Notes: a model not told the origin generated them from the letters alone. DNA of 64,000 nucleotides from Kitasatospora paranensis (GCF_039544005.1 NZ_BAABKV010000001.1:3534001-3598000), one strand, 5' to 3'. Counted from the stretch's first letter, positions 8,388-17,335 are shown. Numbers and translations are program-made.

Positions 8388-8433
8388 GCAACGGCGCAGG
8401 GCCGCCCCCGCGGGGGCGGCCCTGCGCCGTTGC
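8388..8433. terminator. 46-bp perfect palindrome, bidirectional terminator
   Basis: The 23 bases at 8388-8410 and those at 8411-8433 are perfect complements with no spacer, and begin two bases after the pspC stop. It separates that gene from a convergent secreted-protein gene. No other inverted repeat in the window is as long and as perfect. Confidence 0.8.
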
Positions 8434-8445
8434 CGGACGGGCGGA

Positions 8446-8898
8446 TCAGCCGCCGATGCCCGGCAGGCCGCCGCCGGTGGCGCCGCCGAGGCCGCTGACC
8501 GTGCCGAGCACGCCGCCGACCGGGGTCTTCTCCAGGCCCTGGGCGCCCGGGACGGGCGGCAGCGCGCGGTCGGCCGCGGCAGGCGCCGTCGCCGGTGCGG
8601 CGTCGGCTGCGGAGGTGTCCGCCGCGGGGGCGGCCTGGGCCGGGGCGGCGGGCGCGGCCGGGGCGAGCTTCTCGCCGACGGCCGGGTTGAGGGTGCCGAC
8701 GGCCTGGGTGACCTCGTTGCCGCCGGGGACCTTCTGCACGGCGCCGGGGACGGCACTGGTCAGCCCGGGGTTGGTGAGGGCGCTGGTCGGGAGCCCGAGA
8801 CCGCCCGGCGCAGCGGCGGAGGCGGTGCCCGCGGCAGCTGCGGCGATCGCGACCCCCAGTGCGGCGGTGCTTGCGGCCTTCAGGGTTGCCTGCTTCAT
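8446..8898 (-). CDS. secreted Ala/Pro/Gly-rich protein of unknown function
   Basis: This 150-residue protein has a clear Sec signal peptide, MKQATLKAASTAALGVAIAA ending AGTASA. The mature part is low in complexity, with GLGLPTSALTNPGLTSAVPG, an Ala/Pro-rich middle and a Gly-rich end. There are no cysteines and no catalytic motif. It is typical of small secreted Streptomyces proteins of unknown role. The upstream gap (8899-9061) holds an AT-richer stretch around 9035-9055 that could be its promoter. Confidence 0.78.
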   Translation of the reverse strand: MKQATLKAASTAALGVAIAAAAAGTASAAAPGGLGLPTSALTNPGLTSAVPGAVQKVPGGNEVTQAVGTLNPAVGEKLAPAAPAAPAQAAPAADTSAADAAPATAPAAADRALPPVPGAQGLEKTPVGGVLGTVSGLGGATGGGLPGIGG

Positions 8899-9061
8899 GC
8901 GTTGTCCTCAGAGTCGTCGTCGGTGCCCGTGCCCGGGCGCCCAGCGGGCGCCCCCGCCATCACACCGGGTCAGCATTGACTGGCACACCGTAGTGACAAC
9001 GTCGCATGCGGATCAACGGAGCGTCACTCACAGGACTGAATAGTCGGACGATCACAGCAGA

Positions 9062-9095
9062 GCGGGCCGGGGCCCCGGCGACGGCCCCGGCCCGC
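9062..9095 (-). terminator. terminator of add
   Basis: GCGGGCCGGGGCC (9062-9074) is perfectly complementary to 9083-9095, with an eight-base loop. It lies 46 bases beyond the add stop. Confidence 0.65.
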
Positions 9096-9141
9096 CCTGC
9101 GACTCGCATCGCCAACAGCCGGGGGCCGTCGGCGACTTGGG

Positions 9142-10287
9142 TCATGCGCCGGCGAACAGCCACTCCGCCTTGAGCTCGGCGTAGCCGGGCTTGATGACGT
9201 CGTTGATCATGGCGAGGCGCTCGTCGAAGGGCAGGAACGCCGACTTCATGGCGTTCACGGTGAACCACTCCATGTCGCCCAGGGTGTAGCCGAAGGCCTC
9301 CACCAGGTGCCCGAACTCGCGGCTCATGTCGGTGCCGCTCATCAGCCGGTTGTCGGTGTTGACGGTGACCCGGAACTTGAGCCGGCTGAGCAGCCCGATG
9401 GGGTGCTCGCCGTACGAGTCGGCGGCGCCGGTCTGCAGGTTGGAGGTGGGGCACATCTCCAGCGGGATCCGCTTGTCCCGGACGTACGCGGCGAGCCGGC
9501 CGAGCCGGACGGTGCCGTCCTCGTTCACGGTGATGTCGTCGACGATCCGGACGCCGTGGCCGAGCCGGTCGGCGCCGCAGCACTGCAGGGCCTCCCAGAT
9601 GGAGGGCAGGCCGAAGGCCTCACCGGCGTGGATGGTGAAGTGGTTGTTCTCGCCCTTGAGGTAGTCGAAGGCGGCCTGGTGCCGGGTGGGCGGGTGGCCC
9701 GCCTCGGCGCCCGCGATGTCGAAGCCGACCACGCCCTGGTCGCGGAAGCGGTTGGCCAGCTCGGCGATCTCGGTGGAACGGGCGGCGTGCCGCATGGCGG
9801 TGAGCAGGGTGCCGACCCGGATCCGGTGGCCGGCCGCGCGGGCGTTGGCCTCGCCGAGCCGGAAGCCCTCGTTGACGGCCTCGACGACCTCGTCCAGGGT
9901 GAGGCCGGCCTCCAGGTGCTGCTCGGGGGCGTAGCGCACCTCGGCGTACACGACGCCGTCGGCGGCCAGGTCCTCGGCGCAGTCGGCGGCGACCTTCACC
10001 AGCGCCGCACGGGTCTGCATGACGGCGCAGGTGTGGGCGAAGGTCTCCAGGTACCGCACCAGGGAGCCGGAGTCGGCGGCCTCGCGGAACCACTGGCCGA
10101 GCTTGGCCGGGTCGGTGGTGGGGAGACCCTCGTACCCGCAGGCGGCGGCGAGTTCGACGATGGTCTCGGGACGCAGCCCGCCGTCCAGGTGGTCGTGCAG
10201 GAGCACCTTCGGGGCACGGGCGATCTGGTCGGCGGTGGGGATGCGGGGGCCTGTGGTGCCCGCGGTGGCGGGGATCTGCTTCTCCAT
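9142..10287 (-). CDS. add: adenosine deaminase
   Basis: Adenosine deaminase converts (deoxy)adenosine to (deoxy)inosine in purine salvage, in the cytoplasm. The 381-residue protein has the metal-binding HDH at residues 31-33 ([12 protein letters not shown]), the FTIHAGE motif, the DRLGHGVRI metal His segment, LEMCPTSN and the [11 protein letters not shown]sp motif. It is complete at family length. ATG 10287 is the only start matching the family N-terminus; earlier in-frame starts run through non-coding-like sequence. A palindromic operator lies 17 bases before the start. It is monocistronic, with a terminator behind it. Confidence 0.96.
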   Translation of the reverse strand: MEKQIPATAGTTGPRIPTADQIARAPKVLLHDHLDGGLRPETIVELAAACGYEGLPTTDPAKLGQWFREAADSGSLVRYLETFAHTCAVMQTRAALVKVAADCAEDLAADGVVYAEVRYAPEQHLEAGLTLDEVVEAVNEGFRLGEANARAAGHRIRVGTLLTAMRHAARSTEIAELANRFRDQGVVGFDIAGAEAGHPPTRHQAAFDYLKGENNHFTIHAGEAFGLPSIWEALQCCGADRLGHGVRIVDDITVNEDGTVRLGRLAAYVRDKRIPLEMCPTSNLQTGAADSYGEHPIGLLSRLKFRVTVNTDNRLMSGTDMSREFGHLVEAFGYTLGDMEWFTVNAMKSAFLPFDERLAMINDVIKPGYAELKAEWLFAGA

Positions 10288-10303
10288 TGCGGGAGTGTAG
10301 CTC

Positions 10304-10315
10304 CTACGCGCGTAG
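10304..10315. promoter_or_regulatory. CTACGCGCGTAG operator upstream of add
   Basis: A perfect 12-bp palindrome 17-28 bases upstream of the add start codon. Matching sites occur before deoA, bmpA and purN in this window, which points to a shared regulator of purine and nucleoside genes. Confidence 0.65.
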
Positions 10316-10406
10316 ATTCCTACTGCTTCCGATCCCCGCGTGTCGCTGCGCACCGGCGGCCCGCGCGCGGTGACCGGCTTCCCGGGTGCCCGCCCGGCGA
10401 CCGGTC

Positions 10407-11363
10407 TCAGTGGCCGCCCAGCAGCCGCCCGCGGCGGGACAGCACGAAGTCGCGGAAGGCCTCCGCCGGCGGGGTCAGCGGCCGCCCCGTCACCCAGGCC
10501 AGCCCGATCGCCCGGCGGGTGCGCGGCGCCGTCACCTCCAGCTCCACCACACCCGGCCGGGTCACCAGCGCGGGCGGCAGCAGCGCCACCCCCAGCCCGG
10601 CCGCGACCAGCCCGCGCAGCGTCTCCGCCTCCTCCCCCTCGAAGGCGATCCGCGGCACGAACCCGGCCTCCGCGCAGAACCCGTCGGTGATCTGGCGCAG
10701 CCCGTAGCCCTCCTCCACCGCCACGAACGGTTCCTCGGCCACCTCGGCGAGCCGGATCCGGCGGCGGGCGGCCAGCCGGTGGTCGGCCGGGACGGCCAGG
10801 TGGAGGCGCTGCTCGTCCAGCGGACGGGCGGTCAGCTCGGGCGAGTCCGGCAGCGGCGAGACCAGGCACAGGTCCAGTTCGCCGGCCCGCAGCCGCACCA
10901 GCATCGCCGCCACGTAGTCCTGCACCAGCTGGAAGCGGACCCGCGGATGCGTGTCCCGAAAGCCCCGGAGCAGCTCCGGCACCGCCTCCGTCCCCAGGGT
11001 GTGCAGGAAGCCGAACGCCACCCGGCCGGCCGCCGGATCCGCCTCGGCCCGGACGGCCTCGGCGCCCCGCTCCAGCTCCGCCAGCGCCCGCTCCACCGAC
11101 CCGAGCAGCAGCCGCCCGGCCCGGGTCAGCCGGACGGCCCGGCCCTGACGGGCCAGCAGGTCCACCCCGAGCTCGGCCTCCAGCCTCGCCACCGCGCGGG
11201 ACAGCGTCGGCTGCGGCATCCCGAGCGACTGCGCGGCCCGGGTGACGTGCTCCAGCCGGGCGACCGCGGCGAACTGGGCGAGCTGCGGTGTGAGGCGGAC
11301 CACGGCCGCCTCCGGATCGAGCTCGGCGAGCCGGATCGGCTGCGAGCTGCTGTCATGCGCCAT
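10407..11363 (-). CDS. LysR-family regulator divergent from MFS exporter
   Basis: This 318-residue LysR-type regulator has its helix-turn-helix at about residues 22-80 ([39 protein letters not shown]) and the substrate-binding domain from about 105, with typical segments [14 protein letters not shown] and [15 protein letters not shown]. LysR proteins usually control the divergent neighbour in response to a small ligand; the neighbour here is an MFS transporter sharing a gap of only about 60 bases. ATG 11363 gives MAHDSSSQ; a second in-frame ATG about 24 bases further upstream is possible. Confidence 0.9.
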   Translation of the reverse strand: MAHDSSSQPIRLAELDPEAAVVRLTPQLAQFAAVARLEHVTRAAQSLGMPQPTLSRAVARLEAELGVDLLARQGRAVRLTRAGRLLLGSVERALAELERGAEAVRAEADPAAGRVAFGFLHTLGTEAVPELLRGFRDTHPRVRFQLVQDYVAAMLVRLRAGELDLCLVSPLPDSPELTARPLDEQRLHLAVPADHRLAARRRIRLAEVAEEPFVAVEEGYGLRQITDGFCAEAGFVPRIAFEGEEAETLRGLVAAGLGVALLPPALVTRPGVVELEVTAPRTRRAIGLAWVTGRPLTPPAEAFRDFVLSRRGRLLGGH

Positions 11364-11370
11364 GGCATGG

Positions 11371-11383
11371 ATTCTCCATGAAT
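11371..11383. promoter_or_regulatory. possible LysR operator
   Basis: ATTCTCCATGAAT is an ATTC/GAAT inverted repeat with a five-base spacer, in the short gap between the divergent LysR and MFS genes. It is AT-rich against its surroundings. Its function is inferred from position. Confidence 0.4.
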
Positions 11384-11426
11384 CATGCATTGGACGCATC
11401 AGCCGGCGGCGGCCTACGTTCGGTGC

Positions 11427-12716
11427 ATGCCGCCTGCCAGTACCGGGGCATCCGCAGCCACGCTGCCGGGTGCCCTCACCCCGCCGTCCCCGACCGCCGC
11501 CGCGACCGACACCCGCCACCGCCCCGGGGACCGCGCCTTCCGGCGCGCCAACCTCGCGCTCTTCGCCGCCGGTGTGGCCACCTTTGTCCTGCTGTACTCC
11601 ACCCAGGGCCTGCTGCCGATCCTCTCGGCCGACCTGGAACTGACGCCCGGCCAGGCCAGTTGGACGGCCTCGGCGGCCACCCTCGGGCTCGCCCTCGCCC
11701 TGCTGCCGGCCAGCGCACTCTCCGACCGGTACGGGCGGACGGCGGTGATGACCGCCTCCACGCTGACCGCGGCCCTGCTCGCGCTCGCCCTCCCGTTCGC
11801 CCCCGACCTCACCACCCTGGTGGTGCTCCGGGTCGTCCAGGGCGCGGCGCTCGCCGGACTGCCCGCCACCGCGATGGCCTACCTCGCCGAGGAGGTCCAC
11901 CCGAGCGCACTGGCCTCCGCGATGGGCCTGTACGTGGCCGGCAACTCGATCGGCGGGATGAGCGGCCGGCTGGTCTCCGGCTGGGCCGCCGCCGCCTGGG
12001 GCTGGCGCTGGGGCCTGGCGACCTCGGCCGCGCTCGCCCTGCTGTCCGTGCTCGCGTTCCGGCTGCTGATCCCGGCCGCCCGGAACTTCACCCCCGCGCC
12101 GGTGGACGCCCGGGCGCTCGCCCGCACCGTCACCACCCACCTGCGCAACCCGCTGCTGCTGCGCCTCTACGCCCTCGGACTGCTGTTCATGGCGGTGTTC
12201 GGCGCGGTCTACAACACAGTCGGCTACCGGCTCACCGCGGCGCCCTTCGACCTGCCGCAGTCCGTCGCCGCGTCGATCTTCGTGGTCTACCTGGTCGGCA
12301 CCGCCTCCTCCGCCTCCGCGGGGCGGCTGGCCGCCCGGCTCGGCCGGCGCGGTGCGCTCTACACCGCGATCGGCGTCACCACCGCCGGGCTGCTGCTCTC
12401 GCTGGCCGGATCGCTGGTCGCCGCGCTGCTCGGCCTGGTGCTGATCACCGCCGGGTTCTTCGCGGGCCATGCCACCGCCTCGTCCTCGGTCGGCCGCACC
12501 GCCACCCACGGCCGGGCCCAGGCCTCGGCGCTCTACCTGATCGCCTACTACCTGGGGAACAGTCTGGGCGGCACGGTCGGCGCGGACGCCTACCACGCGT
12601 CGGGCTGGTCCGGGGCGGCCGCCGTGGGACTCACCGCGATGGCCCTGGCCGGCGGCGTCACCCTCTACGCCACCCGGCAGGCGGTGGTGCGGCGGCGCGG
12701 CCTCGCCGCCCGCTGA
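11427..12716 (+). CDS. MFS drug/metabolite efflux transporter
   Basis: This 429-residue major-facilitator transporter has twelve predicted membrane helices. The MFS loop 2-3 motif ALSDRYGRTAVM is present, as is VVLRVVQGAALAGLPATAMAYLAEE, typical of the YdhP/AraJ-like DHA1 group. An export role for a small molecule fits its pairing with a LysR regulator. Start choice: ATG 11427 (MPPASTG) sits closer to the hydrophobic core, while ATG 11385 would overlap the regulatory gap. The substrate is unknown. Confidence 0.88.
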   Translation: MPPASTGASAATLPGALTPPSPTAAATDTRHRPGDRAFRRANLALFAAGVATFVLLYSTQGLLPILSADLELTPGQASWTASAATLGLALALLPASALSDRYGRTAVMTASTLTAALLALALPFAPDLTTLVVLRVVQGAALAGLPATAMAYLAEEVHPSALASAMGLYVAGNSIGGMSGRLVSGWAAAAWGWRWGLATSAALALLSVLAFRLLIPAARNFTPAPVDARALARTVTTHLRNPLLLRLYALGLLFMAVFGAVYNTVGYRLTAAPFDLPQSVAASIFVVYLVGTASSASAGRLAARLGRRGALYTAIGVTTAGLLLSLAGSLVAALLGLVLITAGFFAGHATASSSVGRTATHGRAQASALYLIAYYLGNSLGGTVGADAYHASGWSGAAAVGLTAMALAGGVTLYATRQAVVRRRGLAAR

Positions 12717-12746
12717 CCGGCCGTCACGCGCACGGTCGCGGAACCG

Positions 12747-12783
12747 CCGCGGAAACCTGACACTCCCTGTCGGGTTTCCGCGG
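12747..12783 (+). terminator. terminator of the MFS gene
   Basis: CCGCGGAAACC (12747-12757) pairs perfectly with 12773-12783, and an inner GACA/TGTC stem extends it around a short loop. Confidence 0.65.
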
Positions 12784-12827
12784 CAGGCTGCGCTCCGAAC
12801 GGACCGCCCACGACCTCGGAGCGCACC

Positions 12828-13333
12828 GTGGCCACCTTCGTCCTCGTCCCCGGCGCCCTCACGGCGGCCGGTGGTTCGAGCCGCTCGCCCGCGCCCTGCG
12901 GGCGCACGGACACCGGCCGCACGCCCTGCCCCTCACCGGCCTCGGCGGGCGCCACCGCGAGGCGGCCGGCCAGGTCAACCTGGACACCCCCACCGAGGAC
13001 GTGCTCGCCGTCCTGGAGCTGCACCGCGGCGAGGACGCCGTCCTGGTCGGCCTGCACCCGGCGCCGGACGCGCGGACGACCCCGCAGCCGATCGGCACCC
13101 TGCTCCAGCGGATCCGGCCGTCCGGCGCGGGCGGCGCCGTCATCCCTCGGACATACGTCCACGCGGCCGGCTTCGAGGGCTCCCCGTTCCTGCCCACCCA
13201 CCGGCGGCTGTCCGCCGACCCCGCCTGGACGGTGCACACGCTCCCGGTCGGCCACGACCTGATGCGCGAGGCCCCCGACGAGCTGCTGAGGATCAGCCTG
13301 GCGGCGGCACCCGCGGCCCACCGCCGCGGCTGA
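12828..13333 (+). pseudogene. decayed alpha/beta hydrolase
   Basis: GTG 12828, with GGAG six bases upstream, begins MATFVLVPGALT, the usual start of a small alpha/beta-hydrolase family. The frame then slips at about 12862. The continuing frame reads GGRWFEPLARALRAHGHRPH, LTGLGGRHREAAG and later EDAVLVG, all family-like. It then lacks the nucleophile elbow (normally GHSYGG) and the following 100 or so residues, going straight to a C-terminal TLPVGHDLMREAPDELLRI with the catalytic His. The slip is not in a base run, and the internal deletion removes the Ser nucleophile. I therefore read this as true gene decay. Confidence 0.75.
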
Positions 13334-13359
13334 GCGCCGCCTTGGCGTTCACTCTCATC

Positions 13360-13486
13360 CATTGCAACGAACGCGGCCGATTGCCGTTGCATTGAATGCA
13401 GAACCATTGCAATGAATATCCCGCTTTTACGTGCAGTGATAGGGATTTGGCGCAACAAGGCCATTGAAGGATCCATGAATGCAACG
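13360..13486. promoter_or_regulatory. AT-rich regulatory region with repeated ATTGCAA/TTGCATT half-sites
   Basis: This gap before the DUF4097-ABC operon is far lower in GC than the rest. It contains ATTGCAACG (13361), CGTTGCATT (13385), a TGCATTGAATGCA palindrome (13388-13400), a CATTGCAATG palindrome (13405-13414) and AATGCAACG (13478). Such clustering suggests several bound copies of one regulator. No regulator gene is adjacent. Confidence 0.5.
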
Positions 13487-13490
13487 TAGC

Positions 13491-13508
13491 GTTTCTGGTG
13501 TCAGAAAC
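13491..13508. promoter_or_regulatory. 18-bp operator-like inverted repeat before DUF4097 operon
   Basis: GTTTCTG (13491-13497) and CAGAAAC (13502-13508) are perfect inverted repeats with a four-base spacer, 22 bases before the first gene of the exporter operon. The size and symmetry resemble TetR-type operators. Confidence 0.5.
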
Positions 13509-13530
13509 AACGCGCAGACAGGATCCCCCC

Positions 13531-14196
13531 ATGCAGACGTTCGCCACCCCCGCCCCGATCTCCGCCGTCCTGGAGGTCGCCGCCGGACGCATCCGGGTCA
13601 TCGCCGCCGACCGGGCCGACACCACCGTCGAGATCCTTCCCGCCGACCCCGCCAGGAGCCGCGACGTGAAGGCGGCCGAGCGGACGACGGTCGAGTTCGC
13701 CGACGGCGTTCTGCGGATCCGCACCGCCGGCCCCGGGAACCAGTACCTCGGCCCCTCCGGATCCCTGGAAGTCACCGTCCGACTGCCCGCCGGCTCCCGC
13801 GTCGAGGCCACCACCGGCAGCTGCGAGCTGCGCAGCGCCGGACGCCTCGGTGACGTCGCCTTCGAAGGCGCGTACCGGCGGATCGAGATCGAGGAAGCCG
13901 CGAGCCTGCGCCTGACCGCCGTCGACGGCGACGTCGAGGTCGGCCGGCTGGGCGGCCCCGCAGAGATCAGCACCGCGCGGGGCAGCATCCGGATCGCCGA
14001 GGCCACCCGCGGACGGGTCGAACTCCGCACCCGGGCGGGCGACGTGACGGTCGGGGCCGCCCGCGGCGTCTCCGCCGCCCTGGACGCCCGCACCGGCCAC
14101 GGCCGGGTCGACAACGCCCTCAAGAACGACGGCAGCACCGAACTCGACATCCACGCCACCACCGGCCAGGGCGACATCACCGCCCGCAGCCTCTAG
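13531..14196 (+). CDS. DUF4097 beta-repeat protein, first gene of ABC exporter operon
   Basis: This 221-residue protein has the repetitive right-handed beta structure of DUF4097/DUF4098 proteins, with turns such as SGSLEVTVRLPAGSRVEATTG, VDGDVEVGRLGG, TRAGDVTVGAARG and TGHGRVDNAL. It has no signal peptide or membrane segment, so it is probably cytoplasmic. In actinobacteria this family commonly sits beside drug-type ABC-2 transporters, as here, where the ATPase follows 13 bases later. Its role is not known. ATG 13531 follows AGGA at good spacing. Confidence 0.8.
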   Translation: MQTFATPAPISAVLEVAAGRIRVIAADRADTTVEILPADPARSRDVKAAERTTVEFADGVLRIRTAGPGNQYLGPSGSLEVTVRLPAGSRVEATTGSCELRSAGRLGDVAFEGAYRRIEIEEAASLRLTAVDGDVEVGRLGGPAEISTARGSIRIAEATRGRVELRTRAGDVTVGAARGVSAALDARTGHGRVDNALKNDGSTELDIHATTGQGDITARSL

Positions 14197-14209
14197 AGGA
14201 GCCCCCACC

Positions 14210-15172
14210 GTGACGAACCTGGCCATCGCAGCGAACGGGCTGCGCAAGTCCTACGGCGACAAGGTCGTGCTCGACGGCATCGACCTGGCCGTCCCCGCCG
14301 GCACGATCTTCTCCCTGCTCGGCCCGAACGGCGCCGGCAAGACCACCGTGGTGAAGATCCTCTCCACCCTCGTCTCCGCCGGGCCGGGCACCGGCGACAT
14401 CCGCATCGACGGCCACGACCTGGCCGCCGACCCGCAGGCGGTGCGCGCCGCGATCGGCGTCACCGGCCAGTTCTCCGCCGTCGACGGCCTGATCACCGGC
14501 GAGGAGAACATGCTCCTCATGGCGGACCTGCACCACCTCTCCCGCAGCGAGGGGCGGCGCACCGCCGCCGCCCTGCTGGAGCGCTTCGACCTGGTGGAGG
14601 CCGCGCGGCAGCCCGCCTCCACCTACTCAGGCGGCATGAAGCGCCGCCTGGACATCGCCATGACGCTGGTCGGCAGTCCGCGGGTGATCTTCCTCGACGA
14701 GCCGACCACCGGCCTCGACCCGCGCTCCCGGCACACCATGTGGCAGATCATCCGCGAGCTCGTCTCCGACGGCGTGACCGTCTTCCTCACCACCCAGTAC
14801 CTGGAGGAGGCCGACGAACTCGCCGACCGGATCGCCGTGCTCCACGACGGCAGGATCGCCGCCCAGGGCACCGCCCAGGAGCTGAAGCGGCTCGTCCCCG
14901 GCGGTCACGTGCGCCTTCGCTTCGCCGACCCGGCCGCGCACCGGGACGCCGCCCTCGCCCTGCCCGGAGTCGGCCGGGACGACGAGGCCCTGACGCTGCA
15001 GATCCCCAGCGACGGCAGCCAGCGCGATCTGCGCTCCGTCCTCGACCGGCTCGACGCGGCCGGCATCGAGGCGGACGAGCTGACCGTCCACACCCCCGAC
15101 CTCGACGACGTGTTCTTCGCCCTGACCGGCGGCACCGCCATCCCCCACCAGCCCAGGAAGGCCGTCCGATGA
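14210..15172 (+). CDS. ABC-2 exporter ATP-binding protein (DrrA-like)
   Basis: This 320-residue ATPase drives export by the permease encoded next. Walker A is GPNGAGKTTVVK, the signature is YSGGMKRRLDIAM, Walker B is VIFLDEPTTGLDPRS and the switch segment is TVFLTTQYLEEADELADRI, all typical of the daunorubicin-resistance (DrrA) group. The C-terminal 90 residues form the extra domain of that group. The start is GTG 14210 with AGGAG at 14197-14201. Its stop overlaps the permease start (ATGA). The exported compound cannot be told from sequence. Confidence 0.93.
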   Translation: MTNLAIAANGLRKSYGDKVVLDGIDLAVPAGTIFSLLGPNGAGKTTVVKILSTLVSAGPGTGDIRIDGHDLAADPQAVRAAIGVTGQFSAVDGLITGEENMLLMADLHHLSRSEGRRTAAALLERFDLVEAARQPASTYSGGMKRRLDIAMTLVGSPRVIFLDEPTTGLDPRSRHTMWQIIRELVSDGVTVFLTTQYLEEADELADRIAVLHDGRIAAQGTAQELKRLVPGGHVRLRFADPAAHRDAALALPGVGRDDEALTLQIPSDGSQRDLRSVLDRLDAAGIEADELTVHTPDLDDVFFALTGGTAIPHQPRKAVR

Positions 15173-15960
15173 GCGCCCTCTCCCTCGCCGTCCGCGACTC
15201 GTCCACGATGCTGCGCCGCAATCTCCTGCACGCGCGGCGCTATCCGTCCCTCACCCTGAACCTGCTGCTCACGCCGATCATGCTGCTGCTGCTCTTCGTC
15301 TACATCTTCGGCGACACGATGAGCGCGGGCATCGGCGGCGGCACTCCGGACCGCGCCGCCTACATCGCGTACGTCGTCCCGGGCCTGCTGCTGATGACCA
15401 TCGGCAGCACCGTGGTCGGGACGGCGGTGTCCGTCTCCAACGACATGACCGAGGGCATCATCGCCCGCTTCCGCACGATGGCGATCCACCGCCCCTCGGT
15501 GCTCGTCGGGCACGTCGTCGGCAGCGTGCTGCAGTCGGTCATGAGCGTCGTCCTGGTGGGCGCCGTCGCCGTGGCCATCGGCTTCCGCTCCACCGGCGCG
15601 ACCGCCCTGGAGTGGCTGGCGGCGTTCGGGCTGCTCGTGCTCTTCGCCCTGGCGTTCACCTGGATCGCCGTCGGCATGGGCCTGGTCAGCCCCAACGCCG
15701 AGGCCGCGAGCAACAACGCGATGCCGCTGATCCTGCTGCCGCTGCTCTCCAGCGCCTTCACCCCCGTCCACTCGATGCCCGGGTGGTTCCAGCCGGTCGC
15801 CGAGTACCAGCCGTTCACGCCCGCCATCGAGACCCTGCGCGGCCTGCTGCTCGGCAGCGGGATCGGCCACAACGGGTGGCTCGCCGTCGCCTGGTGCGTC
15901 GGCCTCACGGTGCTCGGCTACTTCTGGTCGACCTCGACGTTCGACCGCGACCCGAAGTAG
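15169..15960 (+). CDS. ABC-2 exporter permease (DrrB-like)
   Basis: This 263-residue membrane subunit pairs with the preceding ATPase. It has six predicted helices and ABC-2 family landmarks: LNLLLTPIMLLLLFVYIFG, YVVPGLLLMTIGSTVVGTA, and the conserved NDMTEGIIARFRTMAIHR coupling segment that contacts the ATPase. ATG 15169 overlaps the ATPase stop, so the subunits are translationally coupled. The operon ends here at a strong terminator. Confidence 0.92.
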   Translation: MSALSLAVRDSSTMLRRNLLHARRYPSLTLNLLLTPIMLLLLFVYIFGDTMSAGIGGGTPDRAAYIAYVVPGLLLMTIGSTVVGTAVSVSNDMTEGIIARFRTMAIHRPSVLVGHVVGSVLQSVMSVVLVGAVAVAIGFRSTGATALEWLAAFGLLVLFALAFTWIAVGMGLVSPNAEAASNNAMPLILLPLLSSAFTPVHSMPGWFQPVAEYQPFTPAIETLRGLLLGSGIGHNGWLAVAWCVGLTVLGYFWSTSTFDRDPK

Positions 15961-15991
15961 CGGCCATGAGCCGAGCACCTCGTCCCGCCCC

Positions 15992-16031
15992 GGGGCGGCG
16001 TCCACCGACACCCGTCGGTGCACGCCGCCCC
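15992..16031. terminator. terminator between exporter operon and deoA
   Basis: GGGGCGGCGTCCACCGAC (15992-16009) folds onto the segment ending at 16031 with a short loop; only one pair in the stem is mismatched. It serves two convergent genes. Confidence 0.72.
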
Positions 16032-16057
16032 GCCGGCGTTCCGGGCTCCCGCGCGCG

Positions 16058-17335
16058 TCAGGCGATCCGGTCGAGGACGATCGGGTTCGGGGTGAACGCG
16101 GTGCCCTCGGGGGCGACGGTGATGCCGCCCGCCAGCGCCTCGATCGCGTAGTCGTAACGCTCGGGGGTGTCGGTGTGCAGGGTCAGCAGCGGCTGGCCGG
16201 CCACCACCGTGTCGCCCGGCTTGGCGTGCATCTCGACGCCGGCGCCGGCCTGCACCGGGTCCTCCTTGCGGGCCCGGCCGGCACCGAGGCGCCAGGCGCA
16301 GACGCCGACGGCGTACGCGTCGAGGCCGGTGAGCACGCCGGAGGCCGGGGCGGTGACGACGTGCTGCTCGCGGGCGACGGGCAGCGGCGCGTCCACGTCG
16401 CCGCCCTGGGCGGCGATCATGCGGCGCCAGTGGTCCATCGCGGAACCGTCGCGCAGCGCGTCGGCCGGGTCCTTGCCCTGCACGCCCGCGGCGTCGAGCA
16501 TCTCGCGGGCCAGCGCGAGGGTCAGCTCGACGACGTCGGCGGGGCCGCCGCCGGCGAGCACCTCGATCGACTCGCGGACCTCCAGCGCGTTGCCGGCGGT
16601 GAGGCCGAGCGGGGTGGACATGTCGGTGAGCAGGGCGACGGTGTTGACGCCGGCCGCCTTGCCGAGGCCGACCATCGTCCGGGCCAGCTCCTGGGCGTCG
16701 GCGAGGTTCTTCATGAAGGCGCCGGAGCCGACCTTCACGTCCAGCACGAGCGCGCCGGTACCCTCGGCGATCTTCTTGGACATGATCGAGGAGGCGATCA
16801 GCGGGATCGCCTCGACGGTGCCGGTGACGTCGCGCAGCGCGTACAACTTCTTGTCGGCGGGGGCGAGGCCGTCGCCGGCGGCGCAGATGACCGCGCCGGT
16901 GTCGCGCAGGGTCTGCATCATCTCCTCGTTGGAGATCAGCGCACGCCAGCCGGGGATGGACTCCAGCTTGTCCAGGGTGCCGCCGGTGTGGCCGAGGCCG
17001 CGGCCGGAGAGCTGCGGGACGGCGGCGCCGCAGGCGGCGACCAGCGGGGCGAGCGGCAGGGTGATCTTGTCGCCGACGCCGCCGGTGGAGTGCTTGTCGG
17101 AGGTGGGCACGCCCAGCGCGGAGAAGTCCATCCGGACGCCGGAGCGGATCATCGCGTCCGTCCAGCGGCTGATCTCGCGCAGGTTCATGCCGTTGAGCAG
17201 GATCGCCATCGCCAGCGCGGACATCTGCTCGTCGGCGACCTCGCCCCGGGTGTAGGCGTCGATCACCCAGTCGATCTGACCGTCGGTCAGCTCTCCGCGG
17301 TCACGCTTGGTCCTGATGACGGAGGGGGCGTCCAT
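16058..17335 (-). CDS. deoA: thymidine/pyrimidine-nucleoside phosphorylase
   Basis: This enzyme releases thymine or uracil from (deoxy)nucleosides, giving (deoxy)ribose-1-phosphate. The 425-residue protein has the family signature SGRGLGHTGGTLDKLESIPG, the phosphate-binding KHSTGGVGDK, and KVGSGAFMK with LARTMVGLGK. The C-terminal alpha/beta domain (HAKPGDTVVAGQPLLTL) is complete. ATG 17335 has GGAG six bases upstream. It lies just behind cdd but is separated from it by an operator site, so it probably also has its own promoter. Confidence 0.95.
   Translation of the reverse strand: MDAPSVIRTKRDRGELTDGQIDWVIDAYTRGEVADEQMSALAMAILLNGMNLREISRWTDAMIRSGVRMDFSALGVPTSDKHSTGGVGDKITLPLAPLVAACGAAVPQLSGRGLGHTGGTLDKLESIPGWRALISNEEMMQTLRDTGAVICAAGDGLAPADKKLYALRDVTGTVEAIPLIASSIMSKKIAEGTGALVLDVKVGSGAFMKNLADAQELARTMVGLGKAAGVNTVALLTDMSTPLGLTAGNALEVRESIEVLAGGGPADVVELTLALAREMLDAAGVQGKDPADALRDGSAMDHWRRMIAAQGGDVDAPLPVAREQHVVTAPASGVLTGLDAYAVGVCAWRLGAGRARKEDPVQAGAGVEMHAKPGDTVVAGQPLLTLHTDTPERYDYAIEALAGGITVAPEGTAFTPNPIVLDRIA

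Noticed and set aside
10407..12596. The LysR frame extended to 729 residues
   Set aside because: The extra N-terminal part is a Gly/Arg-rich shadow of the MFS gene. The LysR helix-turn-helix begins just after ATG 11363.
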